Shown: positions 12,001 through 20,005 of the stretch, in pieces | Layout: every line of letters starts with the position of its first letter | Position numbering within the stretch: position 1 is the stretch's first letter | Origin: a virus | Virus record (IMG/VR): IMGVR_UViG_3300020467_000005 | Coordinates: 1 to 57,804 of that record | Length of the DNA: 57,804 nucleotides | Strand: one strand, 5' to 3' | Notes under the pieces: model-generated | Seen by the model: the letters and a program-made list of their open reading frames with translations, nothing else | What the model was told of the DNA's origin: nothing | The model's database searches: none | Made by a program: the position numbers and the translations under genes

Positions 12001-13446
12001 GACTGCTACAGAGTTATTACCAGCTGCAAAGTTGATGGCAGTAAACATAGTGGGATCCATTATCCATAGTTCCCATACTCCTGTTACAGAAGATTCCTGA
12101 AGTTGGACAGTACGTGCTCTACCAATCTTTCTACCAGTAACAGTATTAGTGGTATTTAAAGTCCACTCATCGTACAACTCAAGTGTTTGATATGCTTGTG
12201 ATACACCCTCACCAGTTAGCTCGGGCCATCCATATACATCATAAACTTTTACCATCTGTCCTAAACGGAATGCTAAGATGGCGTTATTTACCGATGCAAA
12301 GTCTCTTGGTTTAGGAGCATCCACATATTGTGGTACTAAAAACTCAGTCCTATAACCCTTAACATATGCTCTACCTGGGCTAATCTCATATGTTAATAGA
12401 TCATCTGATGCTAAATTACCTGACTGTGTTGTTTCTCCTACTCTATAAACACCATTATTAAATCCGTCATCAAGAGTTTCTCTTGCTTTAACAGTAAAGG
12501 TGTCAATTACATAGTCTCCACTTTCTTCAAAGGTTCTTCTTGCGAGAGATCTTTCAAGTTCTGAATATGCTGTGTGAGTAACAAACTGTTCAACCTTTGA
12601 GTTGTTAATACGCAGTAATTCAATGAAGTTTTTATCTGTCTCGTCTGCGATAGGCTTCTTAGTGAGAGAAGTTTTAATTCTAAATCTGTGACCACCTGGA
12701 GCAGAATAGTTCGATGTGCCAGCTGCGTTGTCATTAAGAGACGGATCATCTTCTGGCGTAACAATTGACTCTGATACTTCCAATCCAACTCTATATGAGG
12801 GATTGTTAGAGTATTGGTCAAGGATGAGATATGATGATGGAATATCAACGAAATGTCCTCGGATAAAGTATACACCTGCATTAATATATGCAGTAGAAGC
12901 AACTGCTGTTGCATCTGTTGGAAGTAATTGAGCGAAGGGAGATCCAACCTCAATCAATGTTGTACCGAAGGTGATTTCATTTTCGGCCAATAATTGCTCG
13001 TTGGGTTGAAAAGTCTTGATACCAGTGCCACTTACAGTATCACCTGACTCAACATACTTAACGTACAATGTAATATATCCCTTCGTAGACTCCGTAGAGG
13101 GGATTGAATATAATACTTTTGCTTTAATACCTGTTGTAATACCCTCGATAATTTGTCCATTTATCTGGGTACGATATGTCTCAACATCTACTCCTAAGAA
13201 AGACTGTTGGACTACGACTGCTTGAACCTGTAGGTCATAACCAACCTGACCAGGTATAACCATAGCACCTTCTCTAAAGAAGTGCTGTCCAATCGACTCC
13301 ATCTGATTCTGGAGAATCGACTGCATAGTCGTGAGTTCTCTTGCTTGAATCGGATATCCTGGTCGGAATAGGACTCTGTAAAAGTTTTTATCCTTATCGA
13401 AATCGTCAAAATAAGGACTAATATTTAGATTAGTATTCTGTGGCAT
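6082..13446 (-). CDS. Very large virion protein, DUF4815-like N-terminus (2454 aa)
   Basis: This is a tail or baseplate structural protein, judged by composition and position directly after gp8, where T4 has gp9 and gp10. The N-terminus (MPQNTNLNISPYFDDFDKDK, then FRPGYPIQARELTTMQSIL) is typical of the DUF4815 family of phage tail proteins. The middle has repeated G-x-TSGARG/TSGARA units (near residues 510, 890 and 1545), each a small beta module. A conserved-looking block begins near residue 1640 with WYDPLAQSF. The C-terminal third is Ser/Thr/Gly-rich beta sequence. It is far longer than T4 gp9 or gp10 (about 290 and 600 aa), and I see no clear similarity to either, so calling it gp10 would be a positional guess. 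Its ATG follows the gp8 stop by 4 nt, so it is co-transcribed with gp8. Confidence 0.88.
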   Translation of the reverse strand: MPQNTNLNISPYFDDFDKDKNFYRVLFRPGYPIQARELTTMQSILQNQMESIGQHFFREGAMVIPGQVGYDLQVQAVVVQQSFLGVDVETYRTQINGQIIEGITTGIKAKVLYSIPSTESTKGYITLYVKYVESGDTVSGTGIKTFQPNEQLLAENEITFGTTLIEVGSPFAQLLPTDATAVASTAYINAGVYFIRGHFVDIPSSYLILDQYSNNPSYRVGLEVSESIVTPEDDPSLNDNAAGTSNYSAPGGHRFRIKTSLTKKPIADETDKNFIELLRINNSKVEQFVTHTAYSELERSLARRTFEESGDYVIDTFTVKARETLDDGFNNGVYRVGETTQSGNLASDDLLTYEISPGRAYVKGYRTEFLVPQYVDAPKPRDFASVNNAILAFRLGQMVKVYDVYGWPELTGEGVSQAYQTLELYDEWTLNTTNTVTGRKIGRARTVQLQESSVTGVWELWIMDPTMFTAINFAAGNNSVAVGDVLVGRTSRARGYVGDEGSAPGSTDCMLEQVSGAFINGEVIERDGRVVGTLEAAHTYNLTDTRKCLGRQNSAGSGTVVFGCNWMLNDVRVIEGATVTIDSAGNGRIEGFRTKFAEDLRPGEVITSTNTSDEGENTLRIMRVDPGAINTTAQNAASGQSSYIFDYLQQHALVETGLKKGSGNADGEVNTLARMRPFIFQKDYQNGELSIDCPRTSMKAISDESFFVYRTFNNKTVVSGGVTVSLPESEQFATLDDENYILTIIAESGSAWSVGDNLNIDALNELGTLTVTFGADRQSVTIDGLANVNTVKLTALISKNIVSKKIKTAAKMRCLNVLRTRINNDQPKYGLAYGNLYGTRIEDEEISFALNDVYNIHAVYESENDSDATPPYLVLTESTFFDNGSVVIGKTSGARGRVIQFINSTLRLYVVQLNEIPFAAGETIDGQDDDGLPLSAIIDDAEGSVTRGSKVVTTQYTLEAGQKAHFYDVSKITRYPQYTPPIRKLLIIFDYFVHESSGDYFSSQSYTGINYSEIPTYKLDGSINFLRDQVDFRPGVGELASRDGTVSNPFLVECASLDFAARAFDTSGGAGGSTIFDIPKVNTEIRMDYSYYLPRADKLYLTHDNQLKITQGVSSEDLPPPDEIDNAMLLAQLEYRPYVYDVERDIIINPEIIRRYTMKDIGDLETRLEHVEYYTSLSLLEVQAENTKTYDDNGFDRLKNGYVVDDFTDHNVGDVLNVDYKCSLDFKEGHLRPSHFTTNVPLILNTSASTNIVKTPGNMALLPWEDHAIITQPYASRTENVNPFNVFTFIGRVDLTPASDDWVDTKRMPARVENVEGDFSAVSRDMQVDGDGFAPIQWGSWKTNWTGESLISTSQFRNRSGSFSAGGRRLGRLGHGQGRQALFVHERRTWRVVNNQARQGIRTKVVPKIDRKSLGDFTLSETAIPWIRSRNVAFNVERMKPRTRVYAFFDGVNVSTYIVPKVIEIVKSSTADPNTNETPFVVGETVVGQISGCRLKVAPANEGYTTDPYATGTTALAESYASQTPFINVDTASLSESVNPNFYGNINVGEVLLGQTSGARAVVKDRRLLTDNVGSLKGTFFIPNPGNDSNPRWATGTRTFRFTTSSTNAKGGSSVDSSAETTYTAAGQLKTVRETILAVRNAELVRDTVSDTRTVTTTRTETRQIGWYDPLAQSFICDEEGGVFLTGVDIFFKTKDANIPISMQIRTMENGYPTKDILPFSDVTINPSAVELSDNAAIPSRFTFRSPVYIKQSIEYCFVLLSDSNEYTVWISRMGDIDVTGTRTISEQPYAGVLFKSQNASTWTADQYEDMKFTVYRANFTSMTGTAMMNNAELGRGNGGTKNLIENPILTLKPTQQLTLPSGNNYNFTIGARIVQQPSGASATIKEFDAVSDPEKITITDIDGTFAAGFLDANNDPFQGIRSSQSVVVFELSAIYNGVFAEGDALSGSTSSANATVTAYYAVGATLPGGGTASAITVYANYVSKQFDLSDTISEAGGTSATLTSATYSGDSYVAYPTASPSFPADDKEVLVYHRNHGMHQRTNNVEVSGIISEVPDTTLTTTLAAGATTIQLSDASQFHSLIGGAAISNLNPGYLKIDDEIIQYSAIASDGKSITVATSGRGASSTADVEHGSGSIVQCYNLDGIPLIELNKVHTSISCPWLDTYMLHIDHVATNGIRGGGTDVWASQNVQFESLTPTVSTMVLPETSITARVNTTTATSIGNGSTVVDQNSFINSGQYLDVVLNQLNQFEQPQMVCSKINEQNKLDGNKSFNMALVLTTEKETLSPCIDLDRLSLITTSNRVNYWPGGPEPYGQQNNIDTTQDVSTLPQGDQNDAVYITRLARLGSEARSLKIDFQTTRHPSTEIRLYYKAFKTGDNTDPATIGWTYVGDPLQSANAVDYDTTPTDEYLWKDYPYEVRGLSFNAFQIKIVMRSKNQARVPLIADLRAIALAT

Positions 13447-13450
13447 TGAA

Positions 13451-14986
13451 TTAGAACTCGATTACGATTTTGATATCCTCTATCTGGTCACCAGCACGAG
13501 TGATTGCTCCTCTGTTATCTATGTAGATAACGTCACCTGAGTTAGGATCTACTTCTGCTTTTGCATAACCATTAGTGAACGCCATACCTAGATCATATTC
13601 TGCGTTGTTTATAACCCTCGTGGAGGATCCTGAAACAATTGGGAAGTTAATATCTGGGTCAGCAGATGCACCAGAGGTTGCACCTACTATGGGGTTACCA
13701 CCTTCAAACTCGATTAGGTTACCAGTAAATTCAGGGAAGATACCATCAACTCTATTCTGATAATATTTAAGTACCTTAGTAGTACTATTCCATGATATGA
13801 CACGTCCTCTTGCTGTTACCTGCTGTCCACCTACAGTACGAGATTGTGTGATAATCTCATCTGTTTGGAAGTTACCAGTAAACGTAGGTGCAAAGATAGA
13901 CGCTTTTGTTGCACTCAATGTTAAATCTGAGGTTAACTCTTGAGTACCAAACTTGTTAGGATTAATTACCAAACCAATACGACGGTAGTCGTTATCAGTT
14001 GGGAAGTCACCAGATCCTTCATCGTAGGTGAACTTTGTGTTGATCATCACACGGAAACCACCCAACTCAGTTGCTGGTGATGCACCATGTCCCATCGATG
14101 GAGGTATTACAACTTCAACGCTACCACCAGTACCTGTTCCAGCACCAATACCGTTGACTTCATCAATAATTACTTTACCAAAGGTGTATCCAGATCCACC
14201 AGATGTCACAGTAGCAGAAGCAATTCTACCACCATCTACAACAAGTGAGACTCTACCACCTACACCGTCTCCTTTAATAGGGACGTTTTCATATGTACCA
14301 TTATTATAACCACTACCAGATGATCCAATGATAATAGTATCAATCTCTCCACCAATAGCATCTGCTACAACAGCAGTATCCTCAAGCACAGGCATATACT
14401 CGTTGGAGAAGAATTTTAAGACTTGACCAACAGGGATCGTATACATATACTTCCAACGGTAGCCATCAGCAGTCGTGATGATAGATGTTGATGTCCCAGT
14501 GGGCTCAACAGTAGAAGGTTTACCGTTAGGATCAGAAGGAGATGTCCCGTTGTAAATGCACTTATAGGTTTGATAGGACGAGTTAACAACGTAGAAGTCA
14601 GCGTCGTAAAGTTTAGTCGCACCCGATGATGCAGTTTTAGTCGAGGAGTAATCATGGCGATACATATCATAAACATAACCCAATCCACCAGTTGTTTGCT
14701 CTGGGGGAATCCAGTCGGTACGCCTGATAACCTGAATAGTGTCATTTGCTAACACTCTCTTCAAGGAGATCATGTCCGAATAGTCATCCGCAAATTCTTG
14801 GAATGAATCTACTGGGTCTGGAGGTGCATTCTCATTATCCCAAGGTTGGGGTCTGCCTATGAACACATAAAGACGATCTCTAGCACTACCTGCCAACAGG
14901 TCAGACTGCGTAGGATCTGGTCCTTCAAGTGCTTTCCTAAACCTTTCGGCAGTAAAGATTCTAAATTGGTCGGTAAGTAACGCCAT
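13451..14986 (-). CDS. 8: Baseplate wedge subunit gp8-like (511 aa)
   Basis: T4 gp8 is a dimeric wedge component that joins gp7 and gp10. The start (MALLTDQFRIFTAERFRKAL), the YVFIGRPQPWDNEN block near residue 41 and the GYRWKYMYTI block near residue 173 match gp8 homologues I remember from marine cyanophages. T4 gp8 is about 334 aa; the extra length comes from a glycine-rich insertion at about residues 218-300 (GSSGSGYNNG, TSGGSGYTFGK) of the same type that fills neighbouring genes. An AAGG ribosome site lies 12 nt before ATG 14986, and a perfect late octamer lies just upstream. The gene is followed after 4 nt by the 2454-aa gene. Confidence 0.85.
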   Translation of the reverse strand: MALLTDQFRIFTAERFRKALEGPDPTQSDLLAGSARDRLYVFIGRPQPWDNENAPPDPVDSFQEFADDYSDMISLKRVLANDTIQVIRRTDWIPPEQTTGGLGYVYDMYRHDYSSTKTASSGATKLYDADFYVVNSSYQTYKCIYNGTSPSDPNGKPSTVEPTGTSTSIITTADGYRWKYMYTIPVGQVLKFFSNEYMPVLEDTAVVADAIGGEIDTIIIGSSGSGYNNGTYENVPIKGDGVGGRVSLVVDGGRIASATVTSGGSGYTFGKVIIDEVNGIGAGTGTGGSVEVVIPPSMGHGASPATELGGFRVMINTKFTYDEGSGDFPTDNDYRRIGLVINPNKFGTQELTSDLTLSATKASIFAPTFTGNFQTDEIITQSRTVGGQQVTARGRVISWNSTTKVLKYYQNRVDGIFPEFTGNLIEFEGGNPIVGATSGASADPDINFPIVSGSSTRVINNAEYDLGMAFTNGYAKAEVDPNSGDVIYIDNRGAITRAGDQIEDIKIVIEF

Positions 14987-15007
14987 TGTTAACGATTGCC
15001 TTCTTTA

Positions 15008-15015
15008 TATTTATA
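15008..15015 (-). promoter_or_regulatory. Perfect T4-type late promoter octamer, TATAAATA
   Basis: The minus strand reads CTATAAATATAAAG, an exact TATAAATA, in the 33-bp gap between the 626-aa gene and gp8. It is 21 nt upstream of the gp8 ATG. T4 late promoters are recognised by a phage sigma factor (gp55) with gp33 and the sliding clamp; the same system is conserved in T4-like cyanophages. Confidence 0.8.
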
Positions 15016-15019
15016 GGGG

Positions 15020-16900
15020 TTATTCATCCTCATTTCTGACAGCACCAGTATATTCAACAGAGAATATCTTAGCAGTCGCACCAGAGGTGTTCCCTTGTAA
15101 TGTTTCACCCACAGTCCAAAGGTAAGTTGTACCGTTTGGAGAAACAAGATCTTTTATGGTTAATGTGTGCAAACCTTCATTAGTACCTATCACAGGACCT
15201 GCGGTGATACCAGTAGAATGAGCAGTCATACTTGAAGTTTGACCTTGCACTTGCTCGGATGATGTGAATGTATTACTATTAATATATTCAACGATTAGAG
15301 TAGCAGTAGATGTATGAGTATCTCCATCACCTAAAGCACCAGCAGACTGAATAGTTGCAACTAGAGACTGTGGATTACCATCATATATCTGATCACCTGC
15401 TTGGAATAGAGTAGTATTCTGTCCACCAAGTGTCTCCTCTATACCATATTTAGACGAGGCAATGCCACCATCTAAGTTAATCTGGTTTTCAAACTCAGTA
15501 CCAGTATTAATTAGATCAATAATACCATCACCTACACCGTCTAATTCATCATCATCTTCAAACTTTCTATTAAGAATAAGACTTAAAGGATTAGTGAATG
15601 CAACGATATCATTACCATCAAACTCTATTAATGTGTGAGGAGCAATACCAGTACCTGATGCTCCAGCAGTACCACCAACAAATGCTATAATTTTAGACTT
15701 TTCATTGGATCTACCACCATCAATAAACGCTAGTTCATCAACCTCAAAGGTTAAATATAGTGCTCTTTGCTCAGGATCCCAGTCATATACTATAGCAACT
15801 CGGTTATTAGATGATTCAATAACCCTTCTAACCTTGTCAGTTACTTGGAAACTATATGCAGTTAGTCCTGTATTTGGATCATCCTGTAGGTTATCTAAGA
15901 TAACTTTCTGGTCAAAACGGAAGTTAACACCTCTGTCAACACCAGTAAATGAGTCATAATCATCACCAAGTGATACAGCAGTCTTACCTGTATATCTTAC
16001 AATCTCTCTACCTATCAATAACTTACCTGAACCTGGATAAGGATCAGTAGTCTGCACAGTTATTGTACCAGTACTAGACGTAACATTAGATGTTAGTCCA
16101 GTTATATCATATACAGTAGAGTTTAGAGACTGCCTATTTCTTGCTTCTCTAATCAGGTTAGTATCTCTAGTGAAGATAATCTCTGGAGGAGTGGTATATC
16201 CACCTCCACCTGTCAATAGATCTATACTAGTAATCTTACCAAGATTAATGAATGCTTCAGCAGTAGCACCAGATCCACCACCTTTAATAATTTGTATAAG
16301 AGGAGGTGTCTCAAAGAATTCACCTTCATTAGTTAAAGTAATCTTTGAAACTTCACCAAACTGATTAACATTAGCAACACCAGTAGCACCTTGGCCACCA
16401 CCACCGCTAATGATGATATTTACGTCTTCCTCTGTGTAGTTTCTACCTTGTTCCTGTATAGCAAGAGAAGTTATCAAACCTGTTACTGGAACTAACTCAG
16501 ATCCAGATCCACCACCTCCAAGTATTTGTGCAGTGGCATCAAAATAAGTATCACCAGGTGTGGTCATCTGGATGAAATCTATACCACCATCATCTTTAAG
16601 GAATACCTTACCAGCTGCAGATCCATCAGAACCATCATCTTCTATCTTAAGACGTAATGGATCATATCCTTCACCTGGGTCTAATACTTCTACAGCAGTC
16701 AATTCACCTAAGTCACCTTCAATGACTGCTCTTAATACTGCGTCTCTTATAGGAGTACCACAATTCTCAACTCTTAGTCTTGGTGGATCATTGGGATCAT
16801 ATCCACTTCCTTTTGCTTGTACGTAAACATCCCTCACCCCAAATATACTATTGAATATTGGGATAATCTGAGCACCGCTACCTGGGACTGTTCTTGTCAT
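15020..16900 (-). CDS. Glycine-rich repeat virion protein (626 aa)
   Basis: The first 260 residues are made of about five copies of a short beta module, for example GSGYDPNDPPRLRV, GGGSGATAEAFINLGKI and GGGYTTPPEIIFT. The same module recurs in the giant protein, gp8 and the 1232-aa protein. The remaining part is beta-rich and ends with a TSGATAKI unit. The start is set by an ATGA overlap with the stop of the 493-aa gene (shared bases 16897-16900), a sign of translational coupling. A perfect late promoter follows the stop codon, so this gene ends a transcription segment. It is probably a baseplate or fibre component; I cannot assign it to a named T4 protein. Confidence 0.82.
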   Translation of the reverse strand: MTRTVPGSGAQIIPIFNSIFGVRDVYVQAKGSGYDPNDPPRLRVENCGTPIRDAVLRAVIEGDLGELTAVEVLDPGEGYDPLRLKIEDDGSDGSAAGKVFLKDDGGIDFIQMTTPGDTYFDATAQILGGGGSGSELVPVTGLITSLAIQEQGRNYTEEDVNIIISGGGGQGATGVANVNQFGEVSKITLTNEGEFFETPPLIQIIKGGGSGATAEAFINLGKITSIDLLTGGGGYTTPPEIIFTRDTNLIREARNRQSLNSTVYDITGLTSNVTSSTGTITVQTTDPYPGSGKLLIGREIVRYTGKTAVSLGDDYDSFTGVDRGVNFRFDQKVILDNLQDDPNTGLTAYSFQVTDKVRRVIESSNNRVAIVYDWDPEQRALYLTFEVDELAFIDGGRSNEKSKIIAFVGGTAGASGTGIAPHTLIEFDGNDIVAFTNPLSLILNRKFEDDDELDGVGDGIIDLINTGTEFENQINLDGGIASSKYGIEETLGGQNTTLFQAGDQIYDGNPQSLVATIQSAGALGDGDTHTSTATLIVEYINSNTFTSSEQVQGQTSSMTAHSTGITAGPVIGTNEGLHTLTIKDLVSPNGTTYLWTVGETLQGNTSGATAKIFSVEYTGAVRNEDE

Positions 16901-18378
16901 ACTACTACCAAATCACCTTTCATTGCTGGATGCATTGTGCACTGGTAAACATAAGTTGTACCAGCTGCTAGATCCATTGGGACTGTCCAATACTGGACTG
17001 ATTCTTGGTCTCCTGTTACTCCTTCAGTCACTGCTGTACCACCTGCTGTCTGTCTGAGAGCAAGAGGGTGTGCTGCTGTTGTAGTATTATTCAACCTGTA
17101 TGTAAATCCTCTATAGACATATATTGTTGGGTTATCTGTAGAAGGATCGACACCACCACCTGCTACTCTGTAAACACTATTGTTAGGTCCTGTGAAATTA
17201 AATCCTATAGTAGGTGATACTGTGGCATCCCAAGAAGTACCATTATGAATAAGATTGTTATTTTCTTGTGCAGTGTTAGAAATGTATACATCTGCGTTAA
17301 CCGTTACTGTGTTTGAAGTTACAGCAGTTGTTACACCCTGGCCACCAGCGACACTAAGAGAGGATGTTGCGAGGGCAGCAGTTGTAGTACCACTGTCTCC
17401 AGTTACTGTCCTATACGTTACTTGCTCTACATTAGGAGAGTCATTTGTAATTGTGAGATTATCTCCATTAACAGCAGTACTAATACCAGTCCCACCAATG
17501 AGGTTAATAGTAGCAGTCGTACTGCTTGCGGTTTTGTTTCCTGAGTCACTTCCTATTACTCCGTAGGCATTTTGGTTTGCATCACCCAATGCCCCTGTCA
17601 TGTTTATTGTGAGGGTGTCTCCGACGATTGCAGTCGAGATTTCAGTGCCTCCCGCAACTGTAAGGACATCAGTAGCAGCACTAGCAGTAGTACTGCCAGT
17701 GTCAGCAGTGAATCCTTCAAATAGATTTTGAGTGGTGCCACCACCTCCTCCACCCGAAGAATCATCATTTGCAGGCTCCCATGCACTGTTGCCAGCATTC
17801 CACTTAATAACTTGACCATCACTAGGACCTCCTCCTACTGTCATATCTACGTCGCCAAGATCACCAAGACTGTGATCCTCACCTATAATCTTCTTCCAAC
17901 CACTACTAGTAGCATATCTAGCTGCTCCATCACCAGATACATATGCAAACATACCATGATGAGTAACAGCATCGGGGAGATCACCAGTTGTAGGGAAGTG
18001 ATTACTATATTTTAGTTTACCATCAGCACCATCAATGTATGTTAAAGCAGATCCTGTGCCACCAGCCCAGAGATGAATGTCTCCACTGCCATTTGCTTGG
18101 ATTGCTATATCACCATTGTTTGCTGATATGATTTTATGACCACCAACGTCTACATCTTCTGTAAACTTATTAAATGACCCCTCAGCAAACTGAGCACCAT
18201 TCCACTTAAGTAGTTGATCCTGAGCTGGAGTGCCAACGTTGATTTGTAAATTGGTATCGTTACCGAGATTAGTATACAATTCATCAATGACGCTATTCAA
18301 TTTAATAGCACCATCTCTTAGACTGTCTCCAGTCCCATCGTTTGCCGACGATCCAATTGCTAGGGTTTGCTTTGCCAT
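16897..18378 (-). CDS. Virion protein with C-terminal cupredoxin domain (493 aa)
   Basis: The N-terminal 80 residues (SSANDGTGDSLRDGAIKLN and following) resemble the start of small fibre proteins seen in marine phages. Residues 90-390 are Thr/Gly/Asn-rich beta repeats (TTASAATDVLTVAGG and variants). The last 100 residues look like a cupredoxin: a hydrophobic strand pattern (TIYVYRGFTYRLNN), then AAHPLAL with H437, then YVYQCTMHPAMKG with C480, H483 and M486. C-x2-H-x2-M plus an upstream His is the type-1 copper ligand set of amicyanin. All four candidate ligands are present, so copper binding is plausible, though a purely structural role is possible. The gene overlaps the 626-aa gene by 4 nt and lies 23 bp after the YHYH gene. 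Confidence 0.85.
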   Translation of the reverse strand: MAKQTLAIGSSANDGTGDSLRDGAIKLNSVIDELYTNLGNDTNLQINVGTPAQDQLLKWNGAQFAEGSFNKFTEDVDVGGHKIISANNGDIAIQANGSGDIHLWAGGTGSALTYIDGADGKLKYSNHFPTTGDLPDAVTHHGMFAYVSGDGAARYATSSGWKKIIGEDHSLGDLGDVDMTVGGGPSDGQVIKWNAGNSAWEPANDDSSGGGGGGTTQNLFEGFTADTGSTTASAATDVLTVAGGTEISTAIVGDTLTINMTGALGDANQNAYGVIGSDSGNKTASSTTATINLIGGTGISTAVNGDNLTITNDSPNVEQVTYRTVTGDSGTTTAALATSSLSVAGGQGVTTAVTSNTVTVNADVYISNTAQENNNLIHNGTSWDATVSPTIGFNFTGPNNSVYRVAGGGVDPSTDNPTIYVYRGFTYRLNNTTTAAHPLALRQTAGGTAVTEGVTGDQESVQYWTVPMDLAAGTTYVYQCTMHPAMKGDLVVV

Positions 18379-18398
18379 GATAGTAGTCTTTACAGTGT

Positions 18399-18406
18399 TA
18401 TTTAGG
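18399..18406 (-). promoter_or_regulatory. Possible degenerate late promoter, CCTAAATA
   Basis: The minus strand reads CCTAAATAAC, 6 of 8 matches to TATAAATA, overlapping the stop codon of the YHYH gene and 20 nt upstream of the cupredoxin-protein ATG. Position and spacing fit the better octamers in this window, but the match is weak. Confidence 0.35.
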
Positions 18407-19994
18407 TGCCATCAAATGTTTGTAGTGTAGAGTCCATAGTAGATGAGGTACTATCGAATCTATTATCAGTGCTTCCACCATCTCCAGCACCCGCAACAGT
18501 TAATGTTACTGCATTAGAATCTAGTGGTGAGTTACTTGCAGCTTGTGGTGCACCTACAGGTCCAGCAATCCTACAACGGAATTTGTAACCAGTCATATAT
18601 GAAAGTGCAGTAACTGAATATGTGTCAGTTGTTGCACCAGTTATAGCAGCAAATGCGAATCCACCATCAGTGGATCTATACCATTGATATGCAACAGGTC
18701 CGTCTTCTGGTAATACCTGTTTCTGAATTGTGAATGTAGCAGTCTGACCAGCATTAACCGTTGCATTTTGTGGTTGCAAGGTAAATGTTAGGGTTGGTAC
18801 CACTCCACCACCTCCACCATCTCCACCACCAGCAGCAGCAGCCTCAACGGTGAACGTGGTGTCAATAGTTTCTCTAGTTTTTAGTCCAACAATGAATGGA
18901 AACTTAGTGATATCAGTGTTAGTTTCATCTACTGTTAGGAAATATGCATATGTACCGTCCTGATATTCAGGTGTAATGGTGAATCTACCGTTATGAAGGT
19001 CTAAATCACCAGTCCCTTCGACATATTCATAGTCCTCCATAAGAGTACCAGCTGGAGGATTATCACTTGTATTACCATAATCAGGTCTTCCTGCTATTTC
19101 TGTGTCTCTTACAGCATAACCAGTCCTCATTGTCCTAGTACCACTCAAATTATTGAATGGTGTAGCATAACCATAAGGTCCATAGATGGGAAATCCATCA
19201 AATGCTATGCCAATTATCTTAGAATGACCGTCTGGGTGACGAATATTGTCTCCATTATACTGAGTACCACCATAATAATCATTATATGATGCCATAGATG
19301 ACCCTGCTCTCCAACAATCTAGGAAATGTGGGTCATGATAGTGATATTGACCTGATTGTTCTGGGTGACCACCACAATTATCCTCTCCAGAGTTGACAAA
19401 AGTGAGATCTCCAGCAGCAACCCAACTAAAACCTGATGGAGGATTGAGTCCAGCACCAGCAGAAGGGTTAAAAATAGCAACTCCATTACCAGCAATGCCA
19501 ATTTGACCTAAAGGAGTGTCACCTCTTCCATTTCTTTGGTCAAAATACTCCATTGTACCACTAACAGGAGTAGTTGCTTGGTCTGCTACGATGAAATCTA
19601 GTGTAGTATCGGTAGATAACCAACATTCACCATCAATTGAAGTAAATGTTGTGCTTCTAAAGATGAATTTTTGCTTTAATCCATCACTAAAAACAACCAT
19701 TATCTCATCATTGACATCAATATCAGGGTTTGGACCAGTAAAAAGAGTTAAATCGTTTGTTGAGATTGTTGCTCTTCTAACAAATCCATCATGCGTATAT
19801 CCATTATTATCAAATGTGCGAGTAATTCCAAATGTGCCTCCACGGTATAAGAAATCATGATCCCAATCCTTCTCTTGTATTGTATTAGGGTTATTGTCAT
19901 TAGGGAACGCACCAGGAATCACAGGAGCAGGGAGGGCATCCGATGCTACTGTGATTATCTTGGTTGCGTTATCGTAGGAAGCAGTTGCTGCCAT
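18402..19994 (-). CDS. YHYH-domain protein with Ig-like C-terminus (530 aa)
   Basis: The middle of the protein carries the hallmark motif of the YHYH family (PF14240): SGQYHYHDPHFLDCW with Y217-H220, followed by IGIAFDGFPIYGPYGY and, further on, YVEGTGDLDLHNGRF and DGTYAYFLTVD. Family function is unknown; the clustered His, Cys and Asp suggest a metal site. Residues about 400-500 form an Ig-like domain (QPQNATVNAGQTATFTIQKQ, VAYQWYRSTDGGF), a fold common on phage surfaces. Residues before 100 are beta-rich. The giant protein just upstream carries a related YHYH-like segment and a related Ig-like C-terminus, so the two genes share modules. A late-promoter-like octamer lies 12-19 nt upstream of ATG 19994. 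Probably a virion surface protein. Confidence 0.85.
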   Translation of the reverse strand: MAATASYDNATKIITVASDALPAPVIPGAFPNDNNPNTIQEKDWDHDFLYRGGTFGITRTFDNNGYTHDGFVRRATISTNDLTLFTGPNPDIDVNDEIMVVFSDGLKQKFIFRSTTFTSIDGECWLSTDTTLDFIVADQATTPVSGTMEYFDQRNGRGDTPLGQIGIAGNGVAIFNPSAGAGLNPPSGFSWVAAGDLTFVNSGEDNCGGHPEQSGQYHYHDPHFLDCWRAGSSMASYNDYYGGTQYNGDNIRHPDGHSKIIGIAFDGFPIYGPYGYATPFNNLSGTRTMRTGYAVRDTEIAGRPDYGNTSDNPPAGTLMEDYEYVEGTGDLDLHNGRFTITPEYQDGTYAYFLTVDETNTDITKFPFIVGLKTRETIDTTFTVEAAAAGGGDGGGGGVVPTLTFTLQPQNATVNAGQTATFTIQKQVLPEDGPVAYQWYRSTDGGFAFAAITGATTDTYSVTALSYMTGYKFRCRIAGPVGAPQAASNSPLDSNAVTLTVAGAGDGGSTDNRFDSTSSTMDSTLQTFDGT

Positions 19995-20005
19995 TGTTTT
20001 ACTTT

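Noticed and set aside
12507-12953. A 148-codon minus-strand frame rich in Leu and Gln
   Set aside because: It lies in another frame within the 2454-aa gene; composition is that of a shifted repeat-type sequence.
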